A DNA stretch of 24,937 nucleotides, taken from NCBI GenBank assembly GCA_900551865.1, contig URXV01000015.1:1-24937 (forward strand). Reading direction: 5' to 3'. The position numbers and the translations under genes were made by a program. The notes under the pieces were generated by a model. That model had not been told where the DNA came from. It saw only the letters and a list, made by a program, of their open reading frames with translations, and searched no databases. Of this stretch, positions 7,529 through 17,330 are shown one piece after another (positions within the stretch are counted from its first letter, which is position 1; every line of letters starts with the position of its first letter). Origin of the DNA: an uncultured Rickettsiales bacterium. Lineage in GTDB: Bacteria > Pseudomonadota > Alphaproteobacteria > RF32 > CAG-239.

Positions 7529-9007
7529 ATGCAGTTGAAAATACGCGACGTTTTTCTGAACCACCCGTTAATTTGTTTTTGTGTAATTCATTTTCTCATT
7601 TGGGGCTTCCTCCCTTTTTTCAGAACAGGAGCGCCGATGGACAGTATGGAAGCTGTCTGGTGGGGAAAATTTTGTGTCTGGGGAACCAATAAACACCCCC
7701 CGCTGTCCGGATTTCCCGCTTATGGCATATATCTGTTATTTTCCGAAAATATTAAAGCGGTCTACATACTGAGCCAAATTTGCATAACGGTAGGTTTCTG
7801 TTTTATTTATAAGCTGGCGTCTTTGCTGCTGGAACAAAGAAAAGCTGTTCTTTCGGTGATGCTGTTGGAAGGTTGTGTTTTTTATGGGTTTTGCTCTCCG
7901 GAATACAATGTTAATGTTATGTCGTTGGCTCTTTGGCCTGCTGTTGCATATTTCTTTTACCGGGCTGTAATGGAAAATACGCTGTGCCTGTGGTGCCTGG
8001 CCGCAATCGCCTGTGCTGCGAATTTTCTAAATAAATATACTGCTGCATGGCAACTTCTGGGATGTGCCGGTTTTTTGTTTTTCACGCCGAAAGGGAGGGA
8101 AACTCTTAAATCGTATCGCCCTTATGCCGCTCTTGTTGTTTTTCTTTTGCTAATCTTTCCTCATTTTTATTGGCTGTGGCAGCATGATTTTATGGTTATG
8201 GAATATTTTTCTTCACGCAGCGGAGGAGTATATGGTCAGGAAATGCCTCTTTGGGAAAGTGTTTTGCAACATTTAATCAGCCCGGCAAAATTTCTGGTGT
8301 CAATGCTGTTTTATGGTGCGGGAACGTTGGCGTTGTTTTTTGCTTTTGGCCGGAGTTTGGAACCGGAGAAAATAGATTTGGGCAGTCGTCGGTTTCTGTT
8401 TTGGTTTGGAGTTTTCCCTCTGTTGTTGGTATTGGCATATGGCTTGATAAGCGGCAGCCCCGTAAAAAGCATGTGGGGATACCCTCTGTTCTGTCTTTTG
8501 GGAATAATGCTGTTTAAATTTGTTAAATTTAATATGTCCGCGGAAATATTCATAAAATTGCAAAAAGCCGTTTATATATTAATGGCTGTTTATGCGGCTG
8601 TATACGGAGTGGTTTTGCTGCTGAGCAACAGCCCGAAATATAATCTTGACGGCAGAAAGTTTGCTGCCGAATACACCAAATTGTGGCACAATCAAATGTT
8701 CCGCCCGCTAAAATATGTAGCCGGCGAAGTATGGCTTTCCGGGCTGATGGTACTGGAAAGCCCAGATAAACCGGCACCGGTGATATGGGGTGAACCTCGG
8801 CGCAATCCTTGGATAGATCCCGAAAGTTTTAAGAGAAACGGAGCTTTGGTTTTTGCAGAAAGCCGGGAAGAGTATAACGCCTATATGTCCGGCTGTCAGC
8901 AGAAGGCAGCGCCACCCGAAGAAATTGTCCTGCAATTTGAAAATATTTTTGGGAAGAAAAGGAAGAAAAAGATTTATTACGGTTTTCTGCGGGGAGAACG
9001 GCTATGA
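7529..9007 (+). CDS. ArnT/PMT-type membrane glycosyltransferase (LgmB/FlmK-like)
   Basis: Predicted inner-membrane enzyme that takes a sugar from a polyprenyl-phosphate carrier on the periplasmic side and transfers it to an acceptor; lipid A is the best guess from the neighbours. The 492-residue product has many membrane helices in the N-terminal three quarters and a soluble C-terminal part. The first periplasmic loop has the PMT/ArnT pattern: acidic residues at Asp38 and Glu41 (APMDSMEAVWWGKF) and then KHPPLSG (about 55-61). The frame is open back to 7445, but the upstream part looks like spacer, so I prefer ATG 7529; its ribosome-binding site is weak. Its stop overlaps the next start (ATGA, 9004-9007). 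The family call is firm; the acceptor is inferred. Confidence 0.8.
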   Translation: MQLKIRDVFLNHPLICFCVIHFLIWGFLPFFRTGAPMDSMEAVWWGKFCVWGTNKHPPLSGFPAYGIYLLFSENIKAVYILSQICITVGFCFIYKLASLLLEQRKAVLSVMLLEGCVFYGFCSPEYNVNVMSLALWPAVAYFFYRAVMENTLCLWCLAAIACAANFLNKYTAAWQLLGCAGFLFFTPKGRETLKSYRPYAALVVFLLLIFPHFYWLWQHDFMVMEYFSSRSGGVYGQEMPLWESVLQHLISPAKFLVSMLFYGAGTLALFFAFGRSLEPEKIDLGSRRFLFWFGVFPLLLVLAYGLISGSPVKSMWGYPLFCLLGIMLFKFVKFNMSAEIFIKLQKAVYILMAVYAAVYGVVLLLSNSPKYNLDGRKFAAEYTKLWHNQMFRPLKYVAGEVWLSGLMVLESPDKPAPVIWGEPRRNPWIDPESFKRNGALVFAESREEYNAYMSGCQQKAAPPEEIVLQFENIFGKKRKKKIYYGFLRGERL

Positions 9008-10008
9008 CGAAAAAAATTATCAGTATCGTGATTTCGGCATATAACGAAGAAGGGAACATAAACGAACTCTATAAGCAGTTATTACAGAACACAAAAGAAA
9101 AAGACCGCCGCTATAAATATGAATTTGTTTTTGTTAATGACGGTTCAACAGATAAGACGTTGGGAAAGATAAAAGCGCTCCAACATCATGACAGTGATGT
9201 CCGCATCGTAAATCTTAAACGTAACTTCGGGCATGAAATTGCCATGACTGCCGGAATGGATCACGCTTTGGGTGATGCCGTCATTTTTATGGATGCCGAT
9301 TTGCAACATCCTCCGGTTTATATTCCGCAAATGGTAGAACTGTGGGCAGCAGGAGCGGAAATTGTTTTAAGTCGCCGGATTGATAATTTGGCGACCGGAA
9401 AAATTTATAATTTCTGCTCTGCTGTTTTTTATAAAATCTTAAATTGGCTGTCTGATACGAAGATTCCTGCCAAAAGCCCGGATTTTCGTTTAATTGACCG
9501 GCGGTATGTGGATTTTCTGAAAGGCTTTAACGAACACGACCGGCTTTTTCGCGGACTGTTGAGCTGGATTATGCCGACGGATAAGGTAAAAGTTATAGAA
9601 TTTATAGCGCCGGAACGGTTTAGCGGAAAGTCAAAATACAATTTTTTTAAAAGTTTTTCTTTGGCGGCTGACAGTATTGTCCAATTCTCTGTCCGGCCGT
9701 TACGGCTTGCTACATATATCGGGCTGCTCGGCGCACTGATTTCATTGATAATGGCGGTTTACGTTATTATTGAGTATTATATAATCCAGCATCGTACGCC
9801 GGGATATGCGACAATAATGGTAACGTTGTCTTTTCTGGGGTCGGTAATTCTTATTGCCCTGGGCATTATCGGCGAATACATCGGCAAAATCCACATGGAA
9901 GTAAAAAAACGCCCTTTATATATGGCAGATTATCTGATTGTTCCGCCTTCGACATTAAGGAAATCAGATAAGAGCAGTGTATTTAAAAGAGAAAAGGAAG
10001 CTGAGTAA
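9004..10008 (+). CDS. GT2 polyprenyl-phosphate glycosyltransferase (GtrB/ArnC/LgmA-like)
   Basis: Predicted to load a sugar from a nucleotide sugar onto undecaprenyl phosphate at the cytoplasmic face of the inner membrane. The 334-residue product has a GT2 domain: ISIVISAYNEEGNI at the start, FVNDGSTDKT (about 43-52), and FMDADLQHPP (about 95-104) containing the metal-binding DxD. The SPDFRLIDRR segment typical of the DPM1/GtrB group follows, and two C-terminal membrane helices lie at about residues 233-255 and 267-292. It overlaps the upstream ArnT-like gene by 4 bases and is followed after 5 bases by the deacetylase gene, so the genes are translationally coupled. The sugar is not readable from the sequence; a following deacetylase suggests an N-acetylhexosamine. 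Confidence 0.85.
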   Translation: MTKKIISIVISAYNEEGNINELYKQLLQNTKEKDRRYKYEFVFVNDGSTDKTLGKIKALQHHDSDVRIVNLKRNFGHEIAMTAGMDHALGDAVIFMDADLQHPPVYIPQMVELWAAGAEIVLSRRIDNLATGKIYNFCSAVFYKILNWLSDTKIPAKSPDFRLIDRRYVDFLKGFNEHDRLFRGLLSWIMPTDKVKVIEFIAPERFSGKSKYNFFKSFSLAADSIVQFSVRPLRLATYIGLLGALISLIMAVYVIIEYYIIQHRTPGYATIMVTLSFLGSVILIALGIIGEYIGKIHMEVKKRPLYMADYLIVPPSTLRKSDKSSVFKREKEAE

Positions 10009-10013
10009 AATAT

Positions 10014-10841
10014 ATGGTCGAGATAATAGTAAACGCAGATGATTTTGGTGTCAGTAAAGGTGTAAATTACGCTGTATTTAAAGGCGGAATGTCTGGAATC
10101 CTTAATTCGGCAAGTTTGATGGTTAATCAAAAATATACAGAAGATGCCGTTCGGATAAGCAAAGCGATGCCTCATCTTAAAATAGGGCTGCACTTAAATT
10201 TCACAAACGGATATTCTGCAGCATCTGCGGAAAAGGTTTCATTGCTGACGGACGGAAACGGGAAATTTGTTAACGGCTTTATTAAATTGCTCTTGTTAAC
10301 GCTGTTGCAGCCCCGAAAGATGAAGTATCAGATATGGCGGGAGGTGGAGGCACAGATATTGGAAATGAAAAAATACCAGCTTTCTCCGGCTCATATCGAT
10401 GGACATCGCCACATCCAGATGATACCGCTTTTCTATAAGATTGTAGCAAAAAATTGTAAAAAATACAAAATACCGCGGATACGTCTTGTAAATGAAGACA
10501 TTTTCCACACATGGAAAACGCAAGGGATGTTTGCAGGGATAAAAAATGGCGGTATCATTAAATATATGGTGCTAAAGATAATGACACTGTATTTAAAGCA
10601 GGTAACGCCGGTTTATTTTTTCAGTATTTTGTTTTCCTGTCGGATAACGCCGGAATGTATGCGTAAGATACGTATTCCCAAAGAGTGGAATGCGATAGAA
10701 ATAATGGTTCATCCGGGAATGCCGGAAGTTGATAAAAAAGATTTGTCTGGTGTTTCTGATAAAAATATCTTATCCTCAAACAGGCAGAGGGAATTGGAAG
10801 CAGTTCTTGATAAAAATTGTTTGAAAGATATCGTAAAATGA
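10014..10841 (+). CDS. ChbG/YdjC/HpnK-family carbohydrate deacetylase (NaxD/LgmC-like)
   Basis: Metal-dependent deacetylase of the YdjC-like family, which removes N-acetyl groups from sugars. In Francisella the member NaxD deacetylates undecaprenyl-phosphate GalNAc before the sugar goes to lipid A. The 275-residue product shows the metal and catalytic residues of the family: NADDFG (Asp9, Asp10), LKIGLHLNFT (His60), HIDGHRHIQMIP (His127, Asp129, His131, His133), and MVHPGMPE near the C-terminus. It has no signal peptide, consistent with action on the cytoplasmic side. It lies inside the operon, 5 bases after the GT2 gene, and its stop overlaps the next start (ATGA, 10838-10841). An HpnK-like hopanoid role is possible but less likely, since no hopanoid genes are nearby. 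Confidence 0.85.
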   Translation: MVEIIVNADDFGVSKGVNYAVFKGGMSGILNSASLMVNQKYTEDAVRISKAMPHLKIGLHLNFTNGYSAASAEKVSLLTDGNGKFVNGFIKLLLLTLLQPRKMKYQIWREVEAQILEMKKYQLSPAHIDGHRHIQMIPLFYKIVAKNCKKYKIPRIRLVNEDIFHTWKTQGMFAGIKNGGIIKYMVLKIMTLYLKQVTPVYFFSILFSCRITPECMRKIRIPKEWNAIEIMVHPGMPEVDKKDLSGVSDKNILSSNRQRELEAVLDKNCLKDIVK

Positions 10842-11305
10842 TTGTGGAAACATATAGGCGTTTGGAGAATTTTTGGTTTAGCATAAATCAGAAAATCCGT
10901 TTTCTGCTTGTGGGCGGTTTTAATACTGGAACGTCTTTTTTGATATATTACGCCTTCCTGTATATAACGCAGGGGCGGGAACAATTGTCGCTGTTGCTGA
11001 TGAATGTTATCAACATTAATATTTCTATTATGACAATGCGTTACTATGTTTTTCAAAGCAAAGGAAATTTTGGCAGAGAATATGCAAAGGCGTTTTCTTC
11101 TTATATCATGCTCTATTTTATAAATACTGGGTTGTTGGCTTTTTTTGTAAGAGTTATACGCTTCAAAGAATGGCTTCCTGCAGACAGTGTTATTTTAATG
11201 TTGCCAAATTTAAATAAGGCGGCAGCTCAGCTTTGCTGTATCGTCATTATTACCTTTTTGACATTTTTTATTCATAAATACTTCTCATTTCGCAAAAATA
11301 CATAA
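10838..11305 (+). CDS. GtrA-family flippase-like membrane protein (LgmD-like)
   Basis: GtrA proteins are small four-helix membrane proteins thought to flip polyprenyl-phosphate sugars across the inner membrane. The 155-residue product has the GtrA opening (KIRFLLVGGFNTGTSFLIYY), four hydrophobic segments, an NININISIMTMRYYVF stretch after helix 2, and the typical basic, aromatic end (FIHKYFSFRKNT). I place the start at ATG 10838 because it overlaps the deacetylase stop as ATGA, suggesting coupled translation. A start at 10817 would overlap by 25 bases. It closes the four-gene operon. No convincing intrinsic terminator follows; the next element is the structured sequence at 11367-11531. Confidence 0.85.
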   Translation: MIVETYRRLENFWFSINQKIRFLLVGGFNTGTSFLIYYAFLYITQGREQLSLLLMNVININISIMTMRYYVFQSKGNFGREYAKAFSSYIMLYFINTGLLAFFVRVIRFKEWLPADSVILMLPNLNKAAAQLCCIVIITFLTFFIHKYFSFRKNT

Positions 11306-11366
11306 TATATTATTATTTTTACGGCAATGTTTACTAATTGTTAAATATATTTTCTTTAATTTATAA

Positions 11367-11531
11367 CTGAAATGTCCGGAGGACGTTTCGGGGTTTGAAA
11401 GCCTCTCTAATGACGCATAATGTAAAGGCGAAACTTTGCATGCCTTCAGTCGTGGACTGGAAGGCGGTAAAATAAGCCGTAGTGGTGAATATACCGCACT
11501 GTATCATTGGACAGCTTTCAACTTCCAGTCA
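11367..11531 (+). ncRNA. Candidate structured RNA element (possibly a decayed tnpB 3' end / omega-RNA scaffold)
   Basis: This spacer between converging genes holds several helices. H1 pairs 11367-11377 with 11381-11391. H2 pairs 11420-11427 with 11434-11441 around the loop GCGAAA. H3, directly next to H2, pairs 11442-11451 with 11455-11465 with one bulged G. A weaker hairpin lies at 11481-11500. An enclosing stem TTGAAAGC/GCTTTCAA (11395-11402 with 11514-11521) makes a four-way junction. CTTCCAGTC (11523-11531) is a perfect complement of the 3' arm of H3, so it could compete with H3 or form a pseudoknot. The wobble pairs in H1 and H2 are G-U only if the plus strand is the RNA. One frame (11371-11473) translates to residues that resemble, from memory, the C-terminal end of IS200/IS605 TnpB proteins. 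I do not recognise a named RNA family. Confidence 0.4.
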
Positions 11532-11596
11532 TCTCTTTATTAAGAAGGCCCATTTTATATCCATTTGTTCGGATGTTATATTTTATACTTGAAAAA

Positions 11597-14041
<2,445 letters not shown>

Positions 14042-14054
14042 CTTGCAAAATTTC

Positions 14055-14083
14055 TTGTTTTTTGTTTCGTAAAATCCTATATG
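14055..14083 (+). promoter_or_regulatory. Candidate promoter for moxR-DUF58
   Basis: TTGTTT (14055-14060), 17 bases, then TATATG (14078-14083), in the divergent spacer between pcrA and moxR. It was found by inspection; hexamer matches are moderate. Confidence 0.4.
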
Positions 14084-14161
14084 TTACCTTATACAGGATA
14101 AATCCGGAATGAAAAGCATTTTGTTAAATTTTAGAACAGAAATAAAACATTTGGGGGTGTG

Positions 14162-15151
14162 ATGAGCGAAGTTAAAGAAAAAATTATCGCATTGCAGAAA
14201 TATCTGGACAGCCGGATTATCGGCCAGAAAGAACTGGTCAGAAAGCTTGTGATTACGTTGTTGGCGGATGGGCATGCGCTGCTGGAAGGTGCCCCGGGGC
14301 TTGCCAAAACTAAGGCGATAAAAACGCTTTCCGAATGTATTCGTGCAACGTATAACCGGATTCAGTTCACGCCGGATTTGCTCCCGTCCGATATAACCGG
14401 AAGCGATATTTATATTGCGGAACGGTGTGAGTTTGAATTTCGAAAAGGCCCGATTTTTGCCAATCTTGTTCTTGCGGATGAAATCAACCGGGCGCCGGCT
14501 AAGGTGCAGTCGGCTCTGCTTGAGGCAATGGCTGAACGGCAGGTTAGCGTCGGCGGCAAACAGTATCGTCTTCCTGATTTGTTTATGGTTTTGGCGACTC
14601 AAAATCCTATTGAGCAGGAAGGAACTTACAATCTTCCCGAAGCGCAATTGGATCGTTTCTTGATGTATATAAAGATAGACCAGCCGGATGTTGATACCGA
14701 ACGGAAAATTCTCAGGCTTGTCCGTACGGAACAGCGCGAAACAAAGGAGCAGGATCCTGCATGGCAGGAGTTTTCCAAAACAGTAGGCAAAATAGCGGTG
14801 GAAGATATATTGGCTGCCCGCCGCGAAGTATTGTCAATGCACGTTAGTGAAGGTTTGGAGGAATATCTTGTTCAGTTGATAGTGGCGACACGGAAACCCG
14901 AAAAATACGATGCGTCTTTGCGGGATAAAATATTGTTTGGTGCCAGTCCGCGGGCAACGATAGCCCTTGATAAATGTGCTAAGATAAATGCATGGCTGGA
15001 CGGCCGCGATTTTGTAACACCGGAAGACATTCATGCCGTTATATATGATGTTTTGCGTCATCGTATTATTCTGAGCTTTGAGGCACAGGCTGACGGCTTG
15101 ACAACCGATGATATTATTGCCTCTTTGTTAAAAACAGTGCCTCTTCCTTAA
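14162..15151 (+). CDS. MoxR-family AAA+ ATPase
   Basis: AAA_3-type ATPase, thought to act as a chaperone that activates or assembles partner proteins, often VWA-domain ones. The 329-residue product has Walker A at about residues 42-50 (EGAPGLAKT), Walker B with the AAA+ insert (LVLADEINRAPAKVQSALL, about 102-120), sensor 1 in LATQNPIEQEGTYNLPEAQLDRF, and a C-terminal helical lid with sensor 2 (GASPRATIAL). A GTG at 14159 is also in frame. I chose ATG 14162 because it lies 4 bases after GGGGG, while the GTG would be only 1 base away. The DUF58 gene follows after 39 bases, the common pairing. The VWA and BatA-like genes often found downstream are absent. Confidence 0.9.
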   Translation: MSEVKEKIIALQKYLDSRIIGQKELVRKLVITLLADGHALLEGAPGLAKTKAIKTLSECIRATYNRIQFTPDLLPSDITGSDIYIAERCEFEFRKGPIFANLVLADEINRAPAKVQSALLEAMAERQVSVGGKQYRLPDLFMVLATQNPIEQEGTYNLPEAQLDRFLMYIKIDQPDVDTERKILRLVRTEQRETKEQDPAWQEFSKTVGKIAVEDILAARREVLSMHVSEGLEEYLVQLIVATRKPEKYDASLRDKILFGASPRATIALDKCAKINAWLDGRDFVTPEDIHAVIYDVLRHRIILSFEAQADGLTTDDIIASLLKTVPLP

Positions 15152-15190
15152 TGTATAAAAATAAACGGTGTATTTAAATGGTGTGTCTGG

Positions 15191-16138
15191 ATGTTTTTTA
15201 AGAGCGGGAATAAGGCGGAAAACCAATTAAAAGGTCTGTACGCAGGGGTGGATGAACTGGTTTCTCAGCGCAGATATTTGCCGTATATCCGCCAACGCCA
15301 TAACAGTGTAACATCATATCAGGCAGGGGATATCCGGTCGGCATTCAAAGGGCGCGGCATGGAACTCGAAGAGGTACGGGCATACGGCTACGGAGATGAT
15401 GTCAGGGATATTGACTGGCGCGTAACCGCTCGCAAAGGAGATACCTATACCAAGATATTTTCAGAAGAAAAAGACCGCGAAGTTTATGCTGTGTTAGATT
15501 TATCGCCGTATATGCTTTTCGGAACCAAAAAAGAGTTAAAATCTGTATCTGCGGCAAAAGTTGCAGCTCTGCTGGGGTGGCAAAGCCTTGCCAACAAGGA
15601 TCGTTTCGGAGCGTTGCTTTTCAACGGAAAGGAAACCCGGGTATTCAAACCGCAAAATAATCAGAAAGGACTGATGGCGGTATTTAAGACGATAGAAACC
15701 GCCGGTTTGGATGCTCTGTCATCAGCAAAAAAGGATAATGGTAACAAAATTGCCGAAAATAAAGGTCTGGCTGAGCCACTGCGTTTTTTGCAATATAATC
15801 TGAAAAGCCGGGCAATGGTTTTTATTATCAGCGATTTTAACAATATTGACGATGAAGCTAAAAAGGTTTTGGCAACGCTAAGCCGAAACAGCAGGGTTTA
15901 TTGCATAAATGTTTATGATTTGATTGAGGAAATCGCTCCCGAAAAAGGCGAGTATCTGGCTCAGTATGACGGCGAAAAACTTATTTTTAACACGTCTCCT
16001 CAAAATTTTCGTGAAACATATGCAAAATATTTCGCCGCCCAAAGGAAAGAAATGGAAAATTTTTGCAAACGTTTTGATTGTTATTTTCTGAATATTCGGA
16101 CTGACCGCCCTCTGTATAAGCAGCTAAAAATTTTATAA
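15191..16138 (+). CDS. DUF58-domain protein (MoxR partner)
   Basis: Cytoplasmic-looking protein of the DUF58 family, nearly always encoded next to moxR; its biochemical role is not settled. The 315-residue product has the conserved core RGMELEEVRAYGYGDDVR followed by DIDWRVTARKGDTYTKIF (about residues 56-95). A VWA-like Rossmann fold follows, with a DLSPYM segment at the metal-site position and a central FIISDFNNID strand. The ribosome-binding site before ATG 15191 is poor. Translation may depend on moxR. No membrane helix was seen, unlike some longer DUF58 proteins. Length fits the short form of the family. Confidence 0.88.
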   Translation: MFFKSGNKAENQLKGLYAGVDELVSQRRYLPYIRQRHNSVTSYQAGDIRSAFKGRGMELEEVRAYGYGDDVRDIDWRVTARKGDTYTKIFSEEKDREVYAVLDLSPYMLFGTKKELKSVSAAKVAALLGWQSLANKDRFGALLFNGKETRVFKPQNNQKGLMAVFKTIETAGLDALSSAKKDNGNKIAENKGLAEPLRFLQYNLKSRAMVFIISDFNNIDDEAKKVLATLSRNSRVYCINVYDLIEEIAPEKGEYLAQYDGEKLIFNTSPQNFRETYAKYFAAQRKEMENFCKRFDCYFLNIRTDRPLYKQLKIL

Positions 16139-16148
16139 CAAAGTTATC

Positions 16149-16177
16149 TTGCAATAGATTATTTTTCCGGTTAGACT
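16149..16177 (+). promoter_or_regulatory. Weak candidate promoter for the anchored GT2 gene
   Basis: TTGCAA (16149-16154), 17 bases, TAGACT (16172-16177), about 30 bases before the start at 16207. If it is not used, the gene would be read with moxR-DUF58. Confidence 0.3.
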
Positions 16178-16206
16178 GACGTTAAGGAAATAAGAGAGGG
16201 CTGAAG

Positions 16207-17271
16207 ATGTACAAAGTAAAATCAGGCATGGCATATATAACAGCCGCAGCCGTTATTGTTGCGCTTTGGGTATATTGGATTTCAAACCGGATATCCGTCA
16301 GCGTGATTGTGCCAGTGTATAATTCTGAAAAATTTTTATCCCGTTGCTTAGACAGCATTGTAGCCCAAAAAGGAAATTTTGAAATTATCGCCGTGAACGA
16401 CGGTTCAACGGATAACTCTGCGCAAATACTTTCCTCTTACGCGGAAAAGTATGGCAATATTACCGTCATTACCCAGAAAAATCAGGGCGTGTCGGCAGCG
16501 CGCAATCTGGGAATGGCGAAAGCCGCCGGTAAATATATAACGTTTGTTGACAGCGATGACTGGCTGGAACCAGATGCATTGGCTCGGGCAGTTTCCGCTT
16601 TGCGGCAAGATTCTCCGGATATTTTGTTGGTGGGGTTTTATGATGTGTACGACCATGAATGGGTGCGGCGTACCGGAGGAGATACCGCCGTTAGCGAAGC
16701 TCCCGAAGAAGCAAAATTTCCAACACGAAAGCTGGATAAATTGGCGCTTTTTTCCCCGTTTGAAGCCCGGGATGCGCATAGCGACCTGTTCTATGCGGGA
16801 ACGGGCGTACGCGGGCAGTTTTTTAAAAATGAATTTGTGAAAAAAAATAAATTATCATTCCCTCTGGGAGTAAAATGCGGAGAAGACGATGTCTTCGTAT
16901 ATCGTTCTTTTTTACACAATCCTTTGATTTCGATACTGCCGGAACCGTTGTATGACTACCGGAACCGGGTGGACAGTCTGGCCAAAGCCGAAAGTATAAT
17001 TACCGATAACCGCAAAACCCTTGCCTTGCTGCAACAGACGGAAGAATATCAAAAGGCGGGACGGCGGACGCAAATGCTTATAAATGATACATGGCTTTCA
17101 TGGACGATTTTAGGTATTAGCAATTTGGCTCGCCACGGAGCATCTATGGCGGCAGGACTTGAAGAGGCGTATCAGGCCTATAATACGTTCTCAGCCTACA
17201 ATGCGGAAGAAAGAAAATCATGCCGGAATTTAGAGCGGCTCCGAAAAATTTTGTTTAACTATTCCCGTTGA
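16207..17271 (+). CDS. Membrane-anchored GT2 family glycosyltransferase
   Basis: Transfers a sugar from a nucleotide-activated donor; acceptor and sugar are not readable. The 354-residue product starts with a single membrane helix (about residues 10-25, ending in WVYWISNR), then a GT-A fold: VSVIVPVYNSEKFLSRCLDS, AVNDGSTDNS (62-71), GVSAARNLGMAKA and FVDSDDWLEPDA (113-124) with the acidic metal site. The second half has GEDDVFVYRSF, the usual acceptor-side motif. GAGAGGG at 16194-16200 lies 6 bases upstream of ATG 16207, a good ribosome-binding site. GT2 enzymes of this kind usually have no N-terminal membrane helix, so the anchor is notable. It lies 68 bases after the DUF58 gene and converges with murA. 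Confidence 0.85.
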   Translation: MYKVKSGMAYITAAAVIVALWVYWISNRISVSVIVPVYNSEKFLSRCLDSIVAQKGNFEIIAVNDGSTDNSAQILSSYAEKYGNITVITQKNQGVSAARNLGMAKAAGKYITFVDSDDWLEPDALARAVSALRQDSPDILLVGFYDVYDHEWVRRTGGDTAVSEAPEEAKFPTRKLDKLALFSPFEARDAHSDLFYAGTGVRGQFFKNEFVKKNKLSFPLGVKCGEDDVFVYRSFLHNPLISILPEPLYDYRNRVDSLAKAESIITDNRKTLALLQQTEEYQKAGRRTQMLINDTWLSWTILGISNLARHGASMAAGLEEAYQAYNTFSAYNAEERKSCRNLERLRKILFNYSR

Positions 17272-17304
17272 AAATCAAGTTTTCAATAGATAGCCGGCTT
17301 TTGC

Positions 17305-17330
17305 TTAATCGACTTCTTTAATCGGCTTCT
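17305..17330. repeat. 13-base tandem duplication across the murA stop codon
   Basis: TTAATCGACTTCT (17305-17317) is followed directly by TTAATCGGCTTCT (17318-17330), with one mismatch. The murA stop is in the second unit, so a slippage event here could have shifted the C-terminal end of MurA by a few residues. Confidence 0.6.

Noticed and set aside
11306..11366. Promoter TTGTTA-18-TATAAC for the structured element
   Set aside because: The predicted start would fall inside helix H1, so either the promoter or the helix cannot belong to the same transcript; not strong enough to list.
11471..11512. Resemblance to group II intron domain V (AGCCGTA followed by a G-rich hairpin)
   Set aside because: The 3' arm does not pair with AGCCGTA as domain V requires, and there is no reverse transcriptase or other intron domain nearby.
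17268..17286. Hairpin TTGAAAA/TTTTCAA over the stop of the anchored GT2 gene as a terminator
   Set aside because: The stem is AT-only and is not followed by a T-run on either strand.
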